DNA of 64,000 bases from Boseongicola sp. H5 (GTDB taxonomy: Bacteria; Pseudomonadota; Alphaproteobacteria; Rhodobacterales; Rhodobacteraceae), in the NCBI GenBank assembly GCA_020622165.1, contig JACNMN010000004.1, positions 248,001 to 312,000 on the forward strand, in the 5' to 3' direction. The notes beneath the pieces were generated by a model that saw nothing but the letters and a program-made list of their open reading frames with translations, made no database searches and was not told the DNA's origin. Below are positions 23,736 through 31,941 of this stretch, in pieces (the first letter of the stretch is position 1; each line of letters starts with the position of its first letter). The position numbers and the translations under genes were made by a program.

Positions 23736-24632
23736 TCAAGAAACGACGCGCGCCAGATCCTTAGACAGACCATCCCAAACCCGCGCGACACGGGGGGTGT
23801 GGCGCAGGGCTTCGTGGCAGGTCAGCCAGACGGGAAGGGCGGGCAGCCGTGCCTCGGGCAGGATCGGCACGATGCCGGGGCTTCGCTCCGCGACGGCATG
23901 CTGGCCGATACCGATGCCGAACCCCGCCAGCACAAGTTGCCAATAGGTGATCTGATCGTCGCAAAGCAGCGCGAAGAAAGAGCGGTCGACGGCAAGCCCC
24001 GCGTTGCGGAACCCGCGCAGGATCCGGTCGTCCCGGTCGTAACCCAGAACCGTGTGGGTCAGGATATCATCGAAGACGTCCGGCTTCCCATGGCGGGCGA
24101 CATAGCTCTCATGGGCGTAGAGACCCAGTGGAAGGTCGCCCAGATGCCGGGTGATCATGTCGAGCTGTTCGGGGCGGTACATGCGGATGGCGATATCGGC
24201 TTCGTGAAATAGCAGGTTTTCGGTCCGGTCCGAAGGGGCCAGTTCAATGGTGATCTCCGGATGCGCGCCATGCAGGGCGGTCAGGATCGGCGGGAGCAGA
24301 TAGCATGACACAAAGGCCGACGCGGTGATCCGGACGGATCCGGCAAGCGCGCCGTCATGGCCGCTTGCGACGAGGCCGAAGCGACCGACAGCGGCGGCCA
24401 TTTCCTGGGCGGCGGGTATCAGGGCTTGGCCGAACGCGGTCAGCGCAAAGCCCTTGGCGTGGCGATCGAACAGGGTACCGCCGACGGCCCTTTCCAGCGC
24501 GCGGATCTGTCGCCCAAGGGTCGGCTGGGAGACCCCAAGAGAGCGCGCCGCGGCGGAATGCGAGCCGGTCTCCGCCACCGCCAGAAACGCGCGGATCAGG
24601 GACCAGTCGAGATCTTGCAGAGGCAGCGCCAT
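23736..24632 (-). CDS. LysR-family transcriptional regulator
   Basis: 298 residues. N-terminal winged helix-turn-helix with the usual LysR pattern ([32 protein letters not shown]), followed by a periplasmic-binding-protein-like effector domain. It is divergent from the oxidoreductase gene at 24732, and LysR regulators commonly control the divergent neighbour and themselves from the shared interval. An inverted repeat in that interval supports this. The effector is unknown. leuB lies 56 bp downstream on the same strand, so co-transcription is possible. Confidence 0.92.
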   Translation of the reverse strand: MALPLQDLDWSLIRAFLAVAETGSHSAAARSLGVSQPTLGRQIRALERAVGGTLFDRHAKGFALTAFGQALIPAAQEMAAAVGRFGLVASGHDGALAGSVRITASAFVSCYLLPPILTALHGAHPEITIELAPSDRTENLLFHEADIAIRMYRPEQLDMITRHLGDLPLGLYAHESYVARHGKPDVFDDILTHTVLGYDRDDRILRGFRNAGLAVDRSFFALLCDDQITYWQLVLAGFGIGIGQHAVAERSPGIVPILPEARLPALPVWLTCHEALRHTPRVARVWDGLSKDLARVVS

Positions 24633-24687
24633 TCACAAATGAATAGCAGATATCGATTTTTGGGGAATGGATATAAAGCTTGTGAAT
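24631..24687. promoter_or_regulatory. Candidate LysR operator in the divergent promoter region
   Basis: ATTCACAA (24631-24638) and TTGTGAAT (24680-24687) form a perfect 8-bp inverted pair. The left one also contains ATTCA-CAAA-TGAAT (24631-24644), matching the T-N11-A layout of LysR sites. The left copy abuts the regulator's start codon, consistent with autoregulation. Confidence 0.5.
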
Positions 24688-24731
24688 GAAAGATTGTGGT
24701 TGAGAGACACAGTCCTTGATGGAGCACGCAG

Positions 24732-25640
24732 ATGACCGGAACAGTCCTTATCCTTGGTGGCACCGGCCGATTTGGCCGGCATGCAGGCAAATCCTTTGAA
24801 AGGGCCGGATGGCAGGTGAGGCAGTTTGATCGGAGGCATGACGATTTGCCGGACATGGCGAAAGGCGCCGATGTGATCGTGAATGGCTGGAACCCGCCCT
24901 ACAGCAAATGGGCCGCGCAATTGCCGGAGCTTACTGCGCAGGTGATTGTCGCCGCCCGGGGGAGCCGCGCCACGGTGATGCAACCCGCGAATGTGTATGT
25001 GTATGGGTTTCGCGAGGCGATGCCCGCGATTGTCGGCCCCGATGTGCCCCAGCGCGCCACGAACCCCCTCGGCCGCCTGAGAATTGACATGGAGCGGCGC
25101 TTCCGCGAGGCGGATATACAGGTGATCCTGCTCAGGGGCGGCGATTTTCTGGATGATCAACCGTCCGTGGGCTGGTTCGACCGGATTATCGCAAAGAATT
25201 GGGCCAAGGGAAAACTCGCCTATCCCGGGGCCCTGGACCGGCCCCATGCCTGGGCCTATCTGCCGGACATGACGGCGGCCTTGCCCCGGCTGGCGGAGAT
25301 GCGTCGGGAGCTTGGTCAGTTCACGGATCTGGCGTTTTCAGGTTACACATTGACCGGACAGGAGCTTGCGGAGGCGTGCGGCGCGGCTCTGGGTCGGCGC
25401 ATGGAAATCTCTTCGATGTCGTGGCTGCCGATACAGCTTGCGCGCCCCTTCTGGGCGGAGGCGAAGCATCTGCTGGAGATGCGGTATCTCTGGGATCAGC
25501 CGCACCGGGTGGATGGTAGCGCGCTGGCCACGATCTTGCCGGATCTTCCGAAGACGCCAACGGAACAGGCGCTGCGCCGCGCGCTACAGGTCCAGATCGA
25601 CCCAGACCAGCCGGTGGTCGGAAGCGGCGGCAACCGTTGA
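24732..25640 (+). CDS. NAD(P)-dependent epimerase/reductase-like protein
   Basis: 302 residues. N-terminal Rossmann fold with LILGGTGRFGRHAGKSF (GGTGxxG nucleotide-binding motif) and VIVNGWNPPYSKW; the extended-SDR tyrosine appears as VYVYGFRE. The C-terminal half is less conserved, as in atypical extended SDRs or epimerases. Substrate is unknown. GGAG 8 nt upstream supports the start. It is divergent from the LysR gene and probably its target. Its end overlaps the convergent nuclease-like gene by 57 bp. Confidence 0.8.
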   Translation: MTGTVLILGGTGRFGRHAGKSFERAGWQVRQFDRRHDDLPDMAKGADVIVNGWNPPYSKWAAQLPELTAQVIVAARGSRATVMQPANVYVYGFREAMPAIVGPDVPQRATNPLGRLRIDMERRFREADIQVILLRGGDFLDDQPSVGWFDRIIAKNWAKGKLAYPGALDRPHAWAYLPDMTAALPRLAEMRRELGQFTDLAFSGYTLTGQELAEACGAALGRRMEISSMSWLPIQLARPFWAEAKHLLEMRYLWDQPHRVDGSALATILPDLPKTPTEQALRRALQVQIDPDQPVVGSGGNR

Positions 25641-26750
25641 CGCCGTCAGCCCGTCCTCCGGCTCCTCGCCGGGCCAGATCACGCCGCTGGCGATGACGCG
25701 GAGATTGGCGGCCGGCAGAATGTAGTCGACCCTCAGATCGCCGGGCACGGGATCGTCCCAATCGGCGGTCTCGCTACGGCCCGCCATGTTGACTGGGGCC
25801 GGGTTTTGCAGGGCCGCATGCTCCAGCAGCGCGCGCAAAGGCCCCTGCCGTCCCTCGCCCCGCCCCGGATCCACGTTGAGCGTGCCCATCAGGGCAAAGG
25901 CCCCGGCTTCGAAAGGCTGTCCGTCCGGGGACCAGCCTTCGAGATACAACTGCCAGAACCGCAATTCATCCGCGTTGCGCAAGCCGTTGCGATCCTCGGG
26001 CCCGTCGAAAACGGGCGGCGTTGCGTGGAGCGCGAGGATGTGGAACCGCGCGCCGCTGTCCAGGGCAACGGGGACGTCCCACATTGCGACCGACGCCAGC
26101 CGCTGTATCGCCAAGGCCTCTGCCGTCAGAACATCGGCTGCAGCGTTGCCCGGCAGATTGGCCCAGAGGAGCCCGGAGAAATCGCGCACAGCGCCGGCAT
26201 CGACCGGCTGGCGCGACAGGAGCGCCATGCCGCCCTGCCCGTTGAACCGGCCATAGCCTTGCGCATCGCGGGCCTCCCCGAGGCGCGCGTTGCCATCCAT
26301 GTCCAGCCCGGTGGGCTGCCCGGTATTGGGGCGCAACATCACGCGATAGGGGTAGGACAGCCCACGGTCTTCAAGCAGGTTTGCGAAGGCGGTCAGGGCA
26401 TGACCGGCGGCATCGTAATCCACATCCTGAAGCAGCAGAACATCCGCATCGGCGGCAATGAGCACGTCGAGCGTCGCGCGGATCTGAGTGTCGGGGTCCT
26501 CATCCAGCAGGTCGGCCAGCAGGAGGCCCGGGCCGTCCCGGGAGAGGCTTGTATGGAAGGTGGCGAGGCGAAGGGTTTCGGCGGCCAGACCGGACGGTGT
26601 GCCCAGCACCGCAAGCGCGATCAGGCAGGCGTGAACCTGTCTTCCGGCTCGAAACCGGCGATAAGGCGTTTGCGTCTTGCAGTGATCATGTCGGCCACGC
26701 GGGCCATGGCCATCCCGCGCATGAACACCGTTATCGGAAAGAACATCCAT
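25584..26750 (-). CDS. Endonuclease/exonuclease/phosphatase-family protein, probably exported, with altered catalytic residues
   Basis: Up to 388 residues. Body pattern of the EEP superfamily: LRLATFHTSLSR, DVLLLQDVDYD, FNGQGGMALLSR, ILALHATPPVFDGPEDRNG, LMGTLNVDPGRG, DYILPAANL, ASDHRLVWVDL. Two positions usually Asn (ATFNT) and Asp (GDLN) are His and Thr here, so hydrolytic activity is doubtful. The start is uncertain. The only upstream ATG (26750) overlaps the preceding gene by 130 bp and gives a charged leader before a signal-like stretch (LIALAVLGTPSGLAA). A GTG at 26609 or another alternative codon could be used instead. The terminal His region is retained. Confidence 0.75.
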   Translation of the reverse strand: MDVLSDNGVHARDGHGPRGRHDHCKTQTPYRRFRAGRQVHACLIALAVLGTPSGLAAETLRLATFHTSLSRDGPGLLLADLLDEDPDTQIRATLDVLIAADADVLLLQDVDYDAAGHALTAFANLLEDRGLSYPYRVMLRPNTGQPTGLDMDGNARLGEARDAQGYGRFNGQGGMALLSRQPVDAGAVRDFSGLLWANLPGNAAADVLTAEALAIQRLASVAMWDVPVALDSGARFHILALHATPPVFDGPEDRNGLRNADELRFWQLYLEGWSPDGQPFEAGAFALMGTLNVDPGRGEGRQGPLRALLEHAALQNPAPVNMAGRSETADWDDPVPGDLRVDYILPAANLRVIASGVIWPGEEPEDGLTASTVAAASDHRLVWVDLDL

Positions 26751-27463
26751 AGCGCGACCATCCAGACCATGGTTTGCTGCGATGTCACCAGCGACATTTC
26801 GAGATGCGTGGAACCGATCCGCAGGATAACCGGCATGAAGTAAGGCAGCAGGAAACCTAACAAAATGTTAATCCGGGAGTCGCGCATCAGGCGGGTGACC
26901 ACATCGCCGCCGGTCGTCGGATCGAATGTGGGCAGATTGACCCAGACATTGAAGGCCGATTGCCGGTTCGGCCATTGTTGAAGGCGCACCAGGATCGCGA
27001 AAATCGAGAGGGTCAGAAGCCCGATCAGCGCCGACAGGCCGGCCATGATCTGAAGCTGCAGGACCAACTGAATGTCGGTATCGGGGGGAAGCTGCGCAAC
27101 AAACAGGCTGAGCGGGCTGAACGGAAAATCCATGGCCTTGCCGATGACAAGGCCCGTGGCATTCACCACCAGCGACATGGTCGACGCACTGTCGGCGGAA
27201 CTGACCACCACGCTCAGCAGAAACAGGGTGACGAAAAGCGAAATCACGCGAACCCGGTTATAGGGCGGCGCGTCGCGAAACTCGATCAGGCCCGGGTAGG
27301 TCGAGGCGTATTCGGAAAAGGTGAAGATCCCGGCAAAGAGACCGATCAGCGTGACGATCTGGGTCGTCTCCAGGCTGGTGCCCGGTATCAGCAGGGATGG
27401 TGTGGAAATGACGACCAATACGACGACCGCCCGAACCACAGCGCCTGCAAGCTGTGAGATCAC
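26621..27463 (-). CDS. Integral membrane protein of unknown function
   Basis: 280 residues with about six hydrophobic segments (for example AVVRAVVVLVVISTPSLLI, VISLFVTLFLLSVVV, LSALIGLLTLSIFAILV and VWMVALWMFFPITVFM). It starts with GTG preceded by an AAAGG site. No transport or enzymatic motif is recognised. The overlap with the nuclease-like gene downstream suggests a shared transcript. Confidence 0.8.
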   Translation of the reverse strand: MISQLAGAVVRAVVVLVVISTPSLLIPGTSLETTQIVTLIGLFAGIFTFSEYASTYPGLIEFRDAPPYNRVRVISLFVTLFLLSVVVSSADSASTMSLVVNATGLVIGKAMDFPFSPLSLFVAQLPPDTDIQLVLQLQIMAGLSALIGLLTLSIFAILVRLQQWPNRQSAFNVWVNLPTFDPTTGGDVVTRLMRDSRINILLGFLLPYFMPVILRIGSTHLEMSLVTSQQTMVWMVALWMFFPITVFMRGMAMARVADMITARRKRLIAGFEPEDRFTPA

Positions 27464-27636
27464 TGCCCTTTACCTTCGACCTGGACTGAACCTGTTCGTG
27501 CAGGTCCTTTTTTTCATGTATTCGCCCCAATCTGTCTTTGGGGTGCCTCAATAGCCGCAATCTTGCGCACATTCAGATCGTGAAGCAAGCTTCTGATTCC
27601 ATGCATGGAATCGAAACGGCGTTTTTGAGCTCAGGG

Positions 27637-27678
27637 GTGTCTCCCGATTGCATCACCTGCAATCGGGGTTAGACACCG
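27637..27678. other. Long imperfect hairpin downstream of leuD
   Basis: Seventeen base pairs with one 3-nt bulge. GGTGTCT (27637-27643) and CCCGATTGCA (27644-27653) pair with TGCAATCGGG (27659-27668) and AGACACC (27672-27678); the loop is 5 nt. It lies 38 bp after the leuD stop and could end that transcript, but it lacks a T run on either strand. The rest of 27464-27715 shows no gene. Confidence 0.5.
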
Positions 27679-27715
27679 ATCTCGGATCGCCCGCTAGATG
27701 TGGTGTGCCGGGCTC

Positions 27716-28321
27716 TCAAACCCAGGGGCGTTCGGCGCGTGCCCGCTGTTCGAAGCTGGCGATCGCGTCGGATTTTTCCATTGTCAGGCCGATATCGTCG
27801 AGACCGTTCAGAAGGCAATGCCTCTTGTGCGCGTCCACCTCGAACGCGAACACCTCTCCATCCGATGAGGTGACGGTTTGCGCTTCGAGATCGACGATCA
27901 TCCTGGCATTGGAGCCTTTTTCCGCGTCTTTCATCAGAACGTCCACCTGCTCTTGCGGCAGCGCGATGGGCAGGATCCCGTTCTTGAAGCAGTTGTTGAA
28001 GAAGATATCGGCGAAGCTGGGTGCGATCACGCAGCGGATGCCGAAATCCAGCAGCGCCCAGGGCGCGTGTTCGCGTGAGGAGCCGCAGCCGAAGTTATCG
28101 CCTGCCACGAGGATCTCCGCGTCACGATAGGCGGGCTTGTTGAGCACGAAATCGGGGATCTCGTTGCCATCATCGTCATAGCGCATCTCATCGAAGAGGT
28201 TCACGCCAAGGCCCGAGCGTTTGATCGTTTTCAGGAACTGCTTGGGGATGATCATGTCGGTGTCGATATTGATCAGGGGCATGGGGGCGGCGATGCCGAT
28301 CAGCTTGGTGAACTTGTCCAT
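27716..28321 (-). CDS. leuD: 3-isopropylmalate dehydratase small subunit
   Basis: 201 residues, normal length. It forms the isopropylmalate isomerase with LeuC (31942-33348). Family segments: [39 protein letters not shown] (swivelling-domain signature) and [19 protein letters not shown]. leuC lies 3.6 kb upstream on the same strand, separated by unrelated genes, whereas in many bacteria leuC and leuD are adjacent. Confidence 0.97.
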   Translation of the reverse strand: MDKFTKLIGIAAPMPLINIDTDMIIPKQFLKTIKRSGLGVNLFDEMRYDDDGNEIPDFVLNKPAYRDAEILVAGDNFGCGSSREHAPWALLDFGIRCVIAPSFADIFFNNCFKNGILPIALPQEQVDVLMKDAEKGSNARMIVDLEAQTVTSSDGEVFAFEVDAHKRHCLLNGLDDIGLTMEKSDAIASFEQRARAERPWV

Positions 28322-28339
28322 GGGGCGCTCCGAACGGGC

Positions 28340-28513
28340 TTAGGGTATGAAGCCGCTTTGTTTAATATATTGGTCCAGGAAACAACCCTCCGGCGGGGTG
28401 CGGTTCTTGTTCCATTTGCGGATTTGATCGCTGAACAGATGCACGACCCGGGTTTCCTCGGTGATATAGGGCTCGACCCCGCCCTCTGCGTTGTAGAACA
28501 GATCGGTCAGCCA
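28340..28513 (-). pseudogene. 57-codon C-terminal remnant of a decayed gene
   Basis: An open stretch between an in-frame TAG (28514-28516) and a TAA (28340-28342) has no start codon, yet reads like real protein: TDLFYNAEGGVEPYITEE then TRVVHLFSDQIRKWNK and PEGCFLDQYI. The VHLxxxxIRKW pattern recalls the C-terminal end of some glycosyltransferases, but this is weak. The upstream sequence (28517-28698) shows no continuation in any frame. I read it as the tail of a gene whose front was deleted or replaced. Confidence 0.5.
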
Positions 28514-28698
28514 CTACCTTACCTTTTGGCGTTTGCAGGGAAGGCTTGTCGCGACGGGCTGTTTATGCGGGTCAGTGGTCCGGGACACCGCAATCGATGG
28601 AAGGGGGTGTTGGGCCACGGCACGAGGCATGCAGACAAGATGGTTTGGGACGCTTTGCGACAAGTGGCGATACCCCCCGCACTACCAAGGTGCGGCGG

Positions 28699-29502
28699 CT
28701 ACGGCACGGCAAAGGTCATGTTCGCCCAATGGGTGGCCCAGATCGCATCGCCCTCCGCCTCGGGCTCCAGGGGTTCGAGGAAGACGGCGTCCGCCATGTA
28801 GATCATGCCGGACCGGACGGGAAGCACCACCACCCCGTTGGCATCGGTCCGGTGATAGGTGATCGTCACCTCGTCGGCCGCATCCCGGGCGAAGAGTTCC
28901 ACCTGGTAGTCGGCCTGAGGCGCGCCGTCATACCATAGCTGAACGGGCATGCCGCCGCCGACGTCATCGGTGTAGGGGTTGGCCAGCGCCACAAGCTCGG
29001 CCCTCAGCCCCACACGGCTGTCCGCGCCGACACCGTCGCCCACGGCAACCATGGATTTTGCGTAGCGGATATAGATCTCGCGGACATTCTCCCGGCTGAG
29101 GTCGCGGGTTTCATGCATGGCGGTGACATCGCCCAGATCCTTGTGCTCCGCAAAAGCAAGGAACCGCTCCCATTCGGACCATGTCAGCCGGTTTTCGGTG
29201 GTCTGATGGACGATAACGGCCAGCCCGCCGGGCAGGTCGCCCATCGACAGCGCAGGGATATCTCCAAAGCGCCCCTCCACCGGCCGGATGTCGCCGCCCG
29301 CGAACACGTCGAAGCGCACGAAATTGCGCGGCAGATAGGATATGGGTCCGCCTGAAAACGCCTGCCCGACCCTGAGATGTGCCGTGAGCGTTTCGCCGGG
29401 CGCGACCGCGTAGTCCTCGGCGTCGATCCAGAATTCATGTGCCCCGGCCTTGCCTGCCACGAGAAACAGGGCGAGTGTCGCCAAAGCCAACCAGTTCGCC
29501 AT
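28699..29502 (-). CDS. DUF4198-type periplasmic protein
   Basis: 267 residues. A clear signal peptide (MANWLALATLALFLVAGKAGA) is followed directly by HEFWIDAEDYAVAPGE, the typical opening of DUF4198 proteins, which are periplasmic beta-sandwich proteins often encoded beside metal-transport genes. The ATG at 29502 has an AAGGAT Shine-Dalgarno, so the long upstream reading to 29712 is wrong. It is divergent from the HupE-like gene, with fewer than 30 bp between them, which supports a shared metal-related function. Confidence 0.85.
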   Translation of the reverse strand: MANWLALATLALFLVAGKAGAHEFWIDAEDYAVAPGETLTAHLRVGQAFSGGPISYLPRNFVRFDVFAGGDIRPVEGRFGDIPALSMGDLPGGLAVIVHQTTENRLTWSEWERFLAFAEHKDLGDVTAMHETRDLSRENVREIYIRYAKSMVAVGDGVGADSRVGLRAELVALANPYTDDVGGGMPVQLWYDGAPQADYQVELFARDAADEVTITYHRTDANGVVVLPVRSGMIYMADAVFLEPLEPEAEGDAIWATHWANMTFAVP

Positions 29503-29530
29503 CGGATATCCTTCCATGTCTCCATTCAGC

Positions 29531-30646
29531 ATGTTGCGCGTTGTTCTTGTGTCAATGGCGCTTGTGATCACGACATGGCCGGCGGCGGCGCATGAGATCC
29601 GCCCAACGATCGGCGATATCGCCGTCACCCGGACAGAAGCGACCCTCAGTCTGCGCCTGGCATTGGAGGCGCTGGTGGCCGATATCGATCTCGGCGCGGT
29701 GAGTGACACCAACGATGCGCCCGAAGCCGCCCTCTACGATCGGCTGCGCGCAATGGCGCCTGCGGATCTGGAGGCCGCGTTCCGCGTGGCGTGGCCCCGG
29801 ATCGCCGACGGCTTCATCATCGAGGTGGATGGGACACGGCTGACCCCTGAAATCGTCAGCGTCGACATTCCAGAAACGGGCGATACCGACCTGCCGCGCG
29901 ACAGTTTCCTGACCATCGCGGCCGATCTGCCCCCGGGGGACGCCGGCGTGCGGGTTGGTCTTTCGCCCGCCCTTGGCACCTTCATACCTCGCCAGGTGGG
30001 TGGCGGAGAGGATGCATATGAGGGCTTTCTTGACGGGGGCGAGCTGACGCCTGCACTGCCTCGCGCGGACGTTCTGACCGAAGACGCCGGTGCCGTCTTT
30101 CTGCGCTACATCGTGGCCGGGTTTGACCACATCATCCCGAAGGGACTTGATCATATCCTGTTCGTGCTGGGGCTGTTCTTCTTTTCGATGCACATACGCC
30201 CGCTGCTGTTCCAGGTCACCGCCTTCACGCTGGCCCATACGATCACGCTGGCCCTCGCCTCCACAGGTGTGGTCAGTGTTCCCGCCAGCGTCGTGGAGCC
30301 GCTGATCGCGGCCTCGATCGTCTATGTCGGCATCGAAAATACGCTTGGGCGCGGCAACATGCGGGCCAGAACCGCGCTTGTCTTTGCCTTCGGCCTTCTG
30401 CACGGGCTTGGATTTGCCAGCGTATTGGGGGATTTCGGCATCGCGACGGAGCGGTTTGGCTGGGCGCTTGCCGGGTTCAATATCGGGGTCGAGCTGGGGC
30501 AGCTGGCGGTGATCGCCGGTGCGTTTCTGACCGTCGGGCTCTGGTTCGGAAAGAAGGAGTTCTACCGGCCCTTCATCGCCGTACCGGCATCGCTCGCGAT
30601 TGCCGCGGTCGGGGCCTATTGGGTTGTGGAACGCACATTGCTCTGA
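29531..30646 (+). CDS. HupE/UreJ-family membrane protein
   Basis: 371 residues from the ATG at 29531; an ATG 15 nt upstream is also possible. A signal peptide (MLRVVLVSMALVITTWPAAA) and a periplasmic domain of about 190 residues beginning HEIRPT are followed by a membrane domain with about six helices. The hallmark is GFDHIIPKGLDHILFVLGLFF, then TAFTLAHTITLALA and LLHGLGFASVL. HupE/UreJ proteins are proposed nickel or cobalt permeases; the histidines in GxDH and LAHT are thought to bind metal. It is divergent from the DUF4198 gene and followed 27 bp later by an MFS transporter. Confidence 0.88.
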   Translation: MLRVVLVSMALVITTWPAAAHEIRPTIGDIAVTRTEATLSLRLALEALVADIDLGAVSDTNDAPEAALYDRLRAMAPADLEAAFRVAWPRIADGFIIEVDGTRLTPEIVSVDIPETGDTDLPRDSFLTIAADLPPGDAGVRVGLSPALGTFIPRQVGGGEDAYEGFLDGGELTPALPRADVLTEDAGAVFLRYIVAGFDHIIPKGLDHILFVLGLFFFSMHIRPLLFQVTAFTLAHTITLALASTGVVSVPASVVEPLIAASIVYVGIENTLGRGNMRARTALVFAFGLLHGLGFASVLGDFGIATERFGWALAGFNIGVELGQLAVIAGAFLTVGLWFGKKEFYRPFIAVPASLAIAAVGAYWVVERTLL

Positions 30647-30673
30647 TGCGCAGACAGGCGTAAGGGCGATCTC

Positions 30674-31906
30674 ATGCGCCGCTTTCTCATCGACAATCGC
30701 CGTTGGCTGGCAACCGGGCTGCTGCTGACCTTCGGCTCCTCCTTCGGTCAAACCTGGTTCATTTCGCTGTTCGCGGGCGAGATCCGTGCGGAATACGGGT
30801 TGACCGACGGGCAATGGGGGGCGCTCTACACGCTTGCCACGCTCAGTTCGGCCGTGTTGCTGCTCAGCCGCGGGTCTCTGGCCGATACGGTCCCCTTCTC
30901 GCGTCTGGTGCCGCTGGTTGCGGGCATGTTTGCGGTCGCGGCGCTGGCGATGGCGTTCGGCAGCTCGATCTGGGCTTTGGGCATCGTGGTCTTTCTGTTG
31001 CGGTTTTGCGGGCAGGGCATGTTCAGCCATGTGGCGGCCACCGCGATGGGCCGCTGGTTCGTCGCCACGCGCGGCAAGGCGGTTGCGATCAAGGGGCTGG
31101 GCTACCCGATGGGCGAGATGGTGCTGCCCTTTCTGGTCGTGATGCTGATCAGCGGCATCGGATGGCGCGCCACATGGGGCGTCACGGCGGCTGTCATCGG
31201 TCTGCTGATCCTGCCGCTGCTGATGCTGCTGCTTGCGCAGGACCGCGTTCCAAGCGGCCAGACCGAAGCCGTGGGCAGCACCGGACTCGGCGGGCGTCAC
31301 TGGCGCCGGGGAGAGGTATTGCGGCACTGGCTTTTCCCCGCGCTGATCCCGCTCATGCTGACACCGGGCTTCATCGGCACCGTGGTGTTCTTTCATCAGG
31401 TCCATATCGCGGAAATCAAGGGCTGGTCGCTGGCGCAGATGGCCCCGGCCTATCCGGTATTCGCCACCGTCACCGTGGTCACGTCGCTGATCGCCGGATG
31501 GGCAGCGGACCGGTTCGGCGCGGACAAATTCCTGCCGGTTGTGCTGGTGCCCATGGGCCTGTCCATGTTTCTGATCGGCCCAGCCGAAACACCCGCCCAC
31601 TGGATGCTGACGCTTGCGGTTCTGGCGCTTACCCAAGGCATGGTCGGAACGCTTTGGGGGGCGTTCCTGCCGATGGTTTACGGCACCAATCATCTGGGGG
31701 CGGTGCGCTCGATGGTGATTGCGCTGATGGTCTTTTCCACCGCGATCGGGCCGGGGATCACCGGCGCGCTGATCGACTGGGGCATTCCGTTCCCCGATCA
31801 GGGTATTGCCATGGGGCTGTGGTGCCTGCTGCTGGCTGCAGCCATGGGCCTCGTCCTGCGTCGATTGACGGCGGAGCGGCGGTCTCCACCGGTGCCGATC
31901 CCTTAG
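30674..31906 (+). CDS. Major facilitator superfamily transporter
   Basis: 410 residues with twelve hydrophobic segments in two halves separated by a hydrophilic loop near residue 200 (QTEAVGSTGLGGRHWRRGEV). The first half contains GSSFGQTWFISLFAGEIR, resembling oxalate/formate- or sialic-acid-type MFS proteins. Substrate cannot be read from the sequence. The AAGGG site 8 nt upstream and the short distance to the HupE-like gene suggest co-transcription. Confidence 0.9.
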   Translation: MRRFLIDNRRWLATGLLLTFGSSFGQTWFISLFAGEIRAEYGLTDGQWGALYTLATLSSAVLLLSRGSLADTVPFSRLVPLVAGMFAVAALAMAFGSSIWALGIVVFLLRFCGQGMFSHVAATAMGRWFVATRGKAVAIKGLGYPMGEMVLPFLVVMLISGIGWRATWGVTAAVIGLLILPLLMLLLAQDRVPSGQTEAVGSTGLGGRHWRRGEVLRHWLFPALIPLMLTPGFIGTVVFFHQVHIAEIKGWSLAQMAPAYPVFATVTVVTSLIAGWAADRFGADKFLPVVLVPMGLSMFLIGPAETPAHWMLTLAVLALTQGMVGTLWGAFLPMVYGTNHLGAVRSMVIALMVFSTAIGPGITGALIDWGIPFPDQGIAMGLWCLLLAAAMGLVLRRLTAERRSPPVPIP

Positions 31907-31941
31907 CGCGATCCGCAGCCGGGGGGAGACACCGCCGGGCG

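Noticed and set aside
28550-28690. Insertion-sequence fragment next to the leuD gene remnant
   Set aside because: No terminal repeats or transposase-like frame could be identified; only the adjacent protein remnant is supported.
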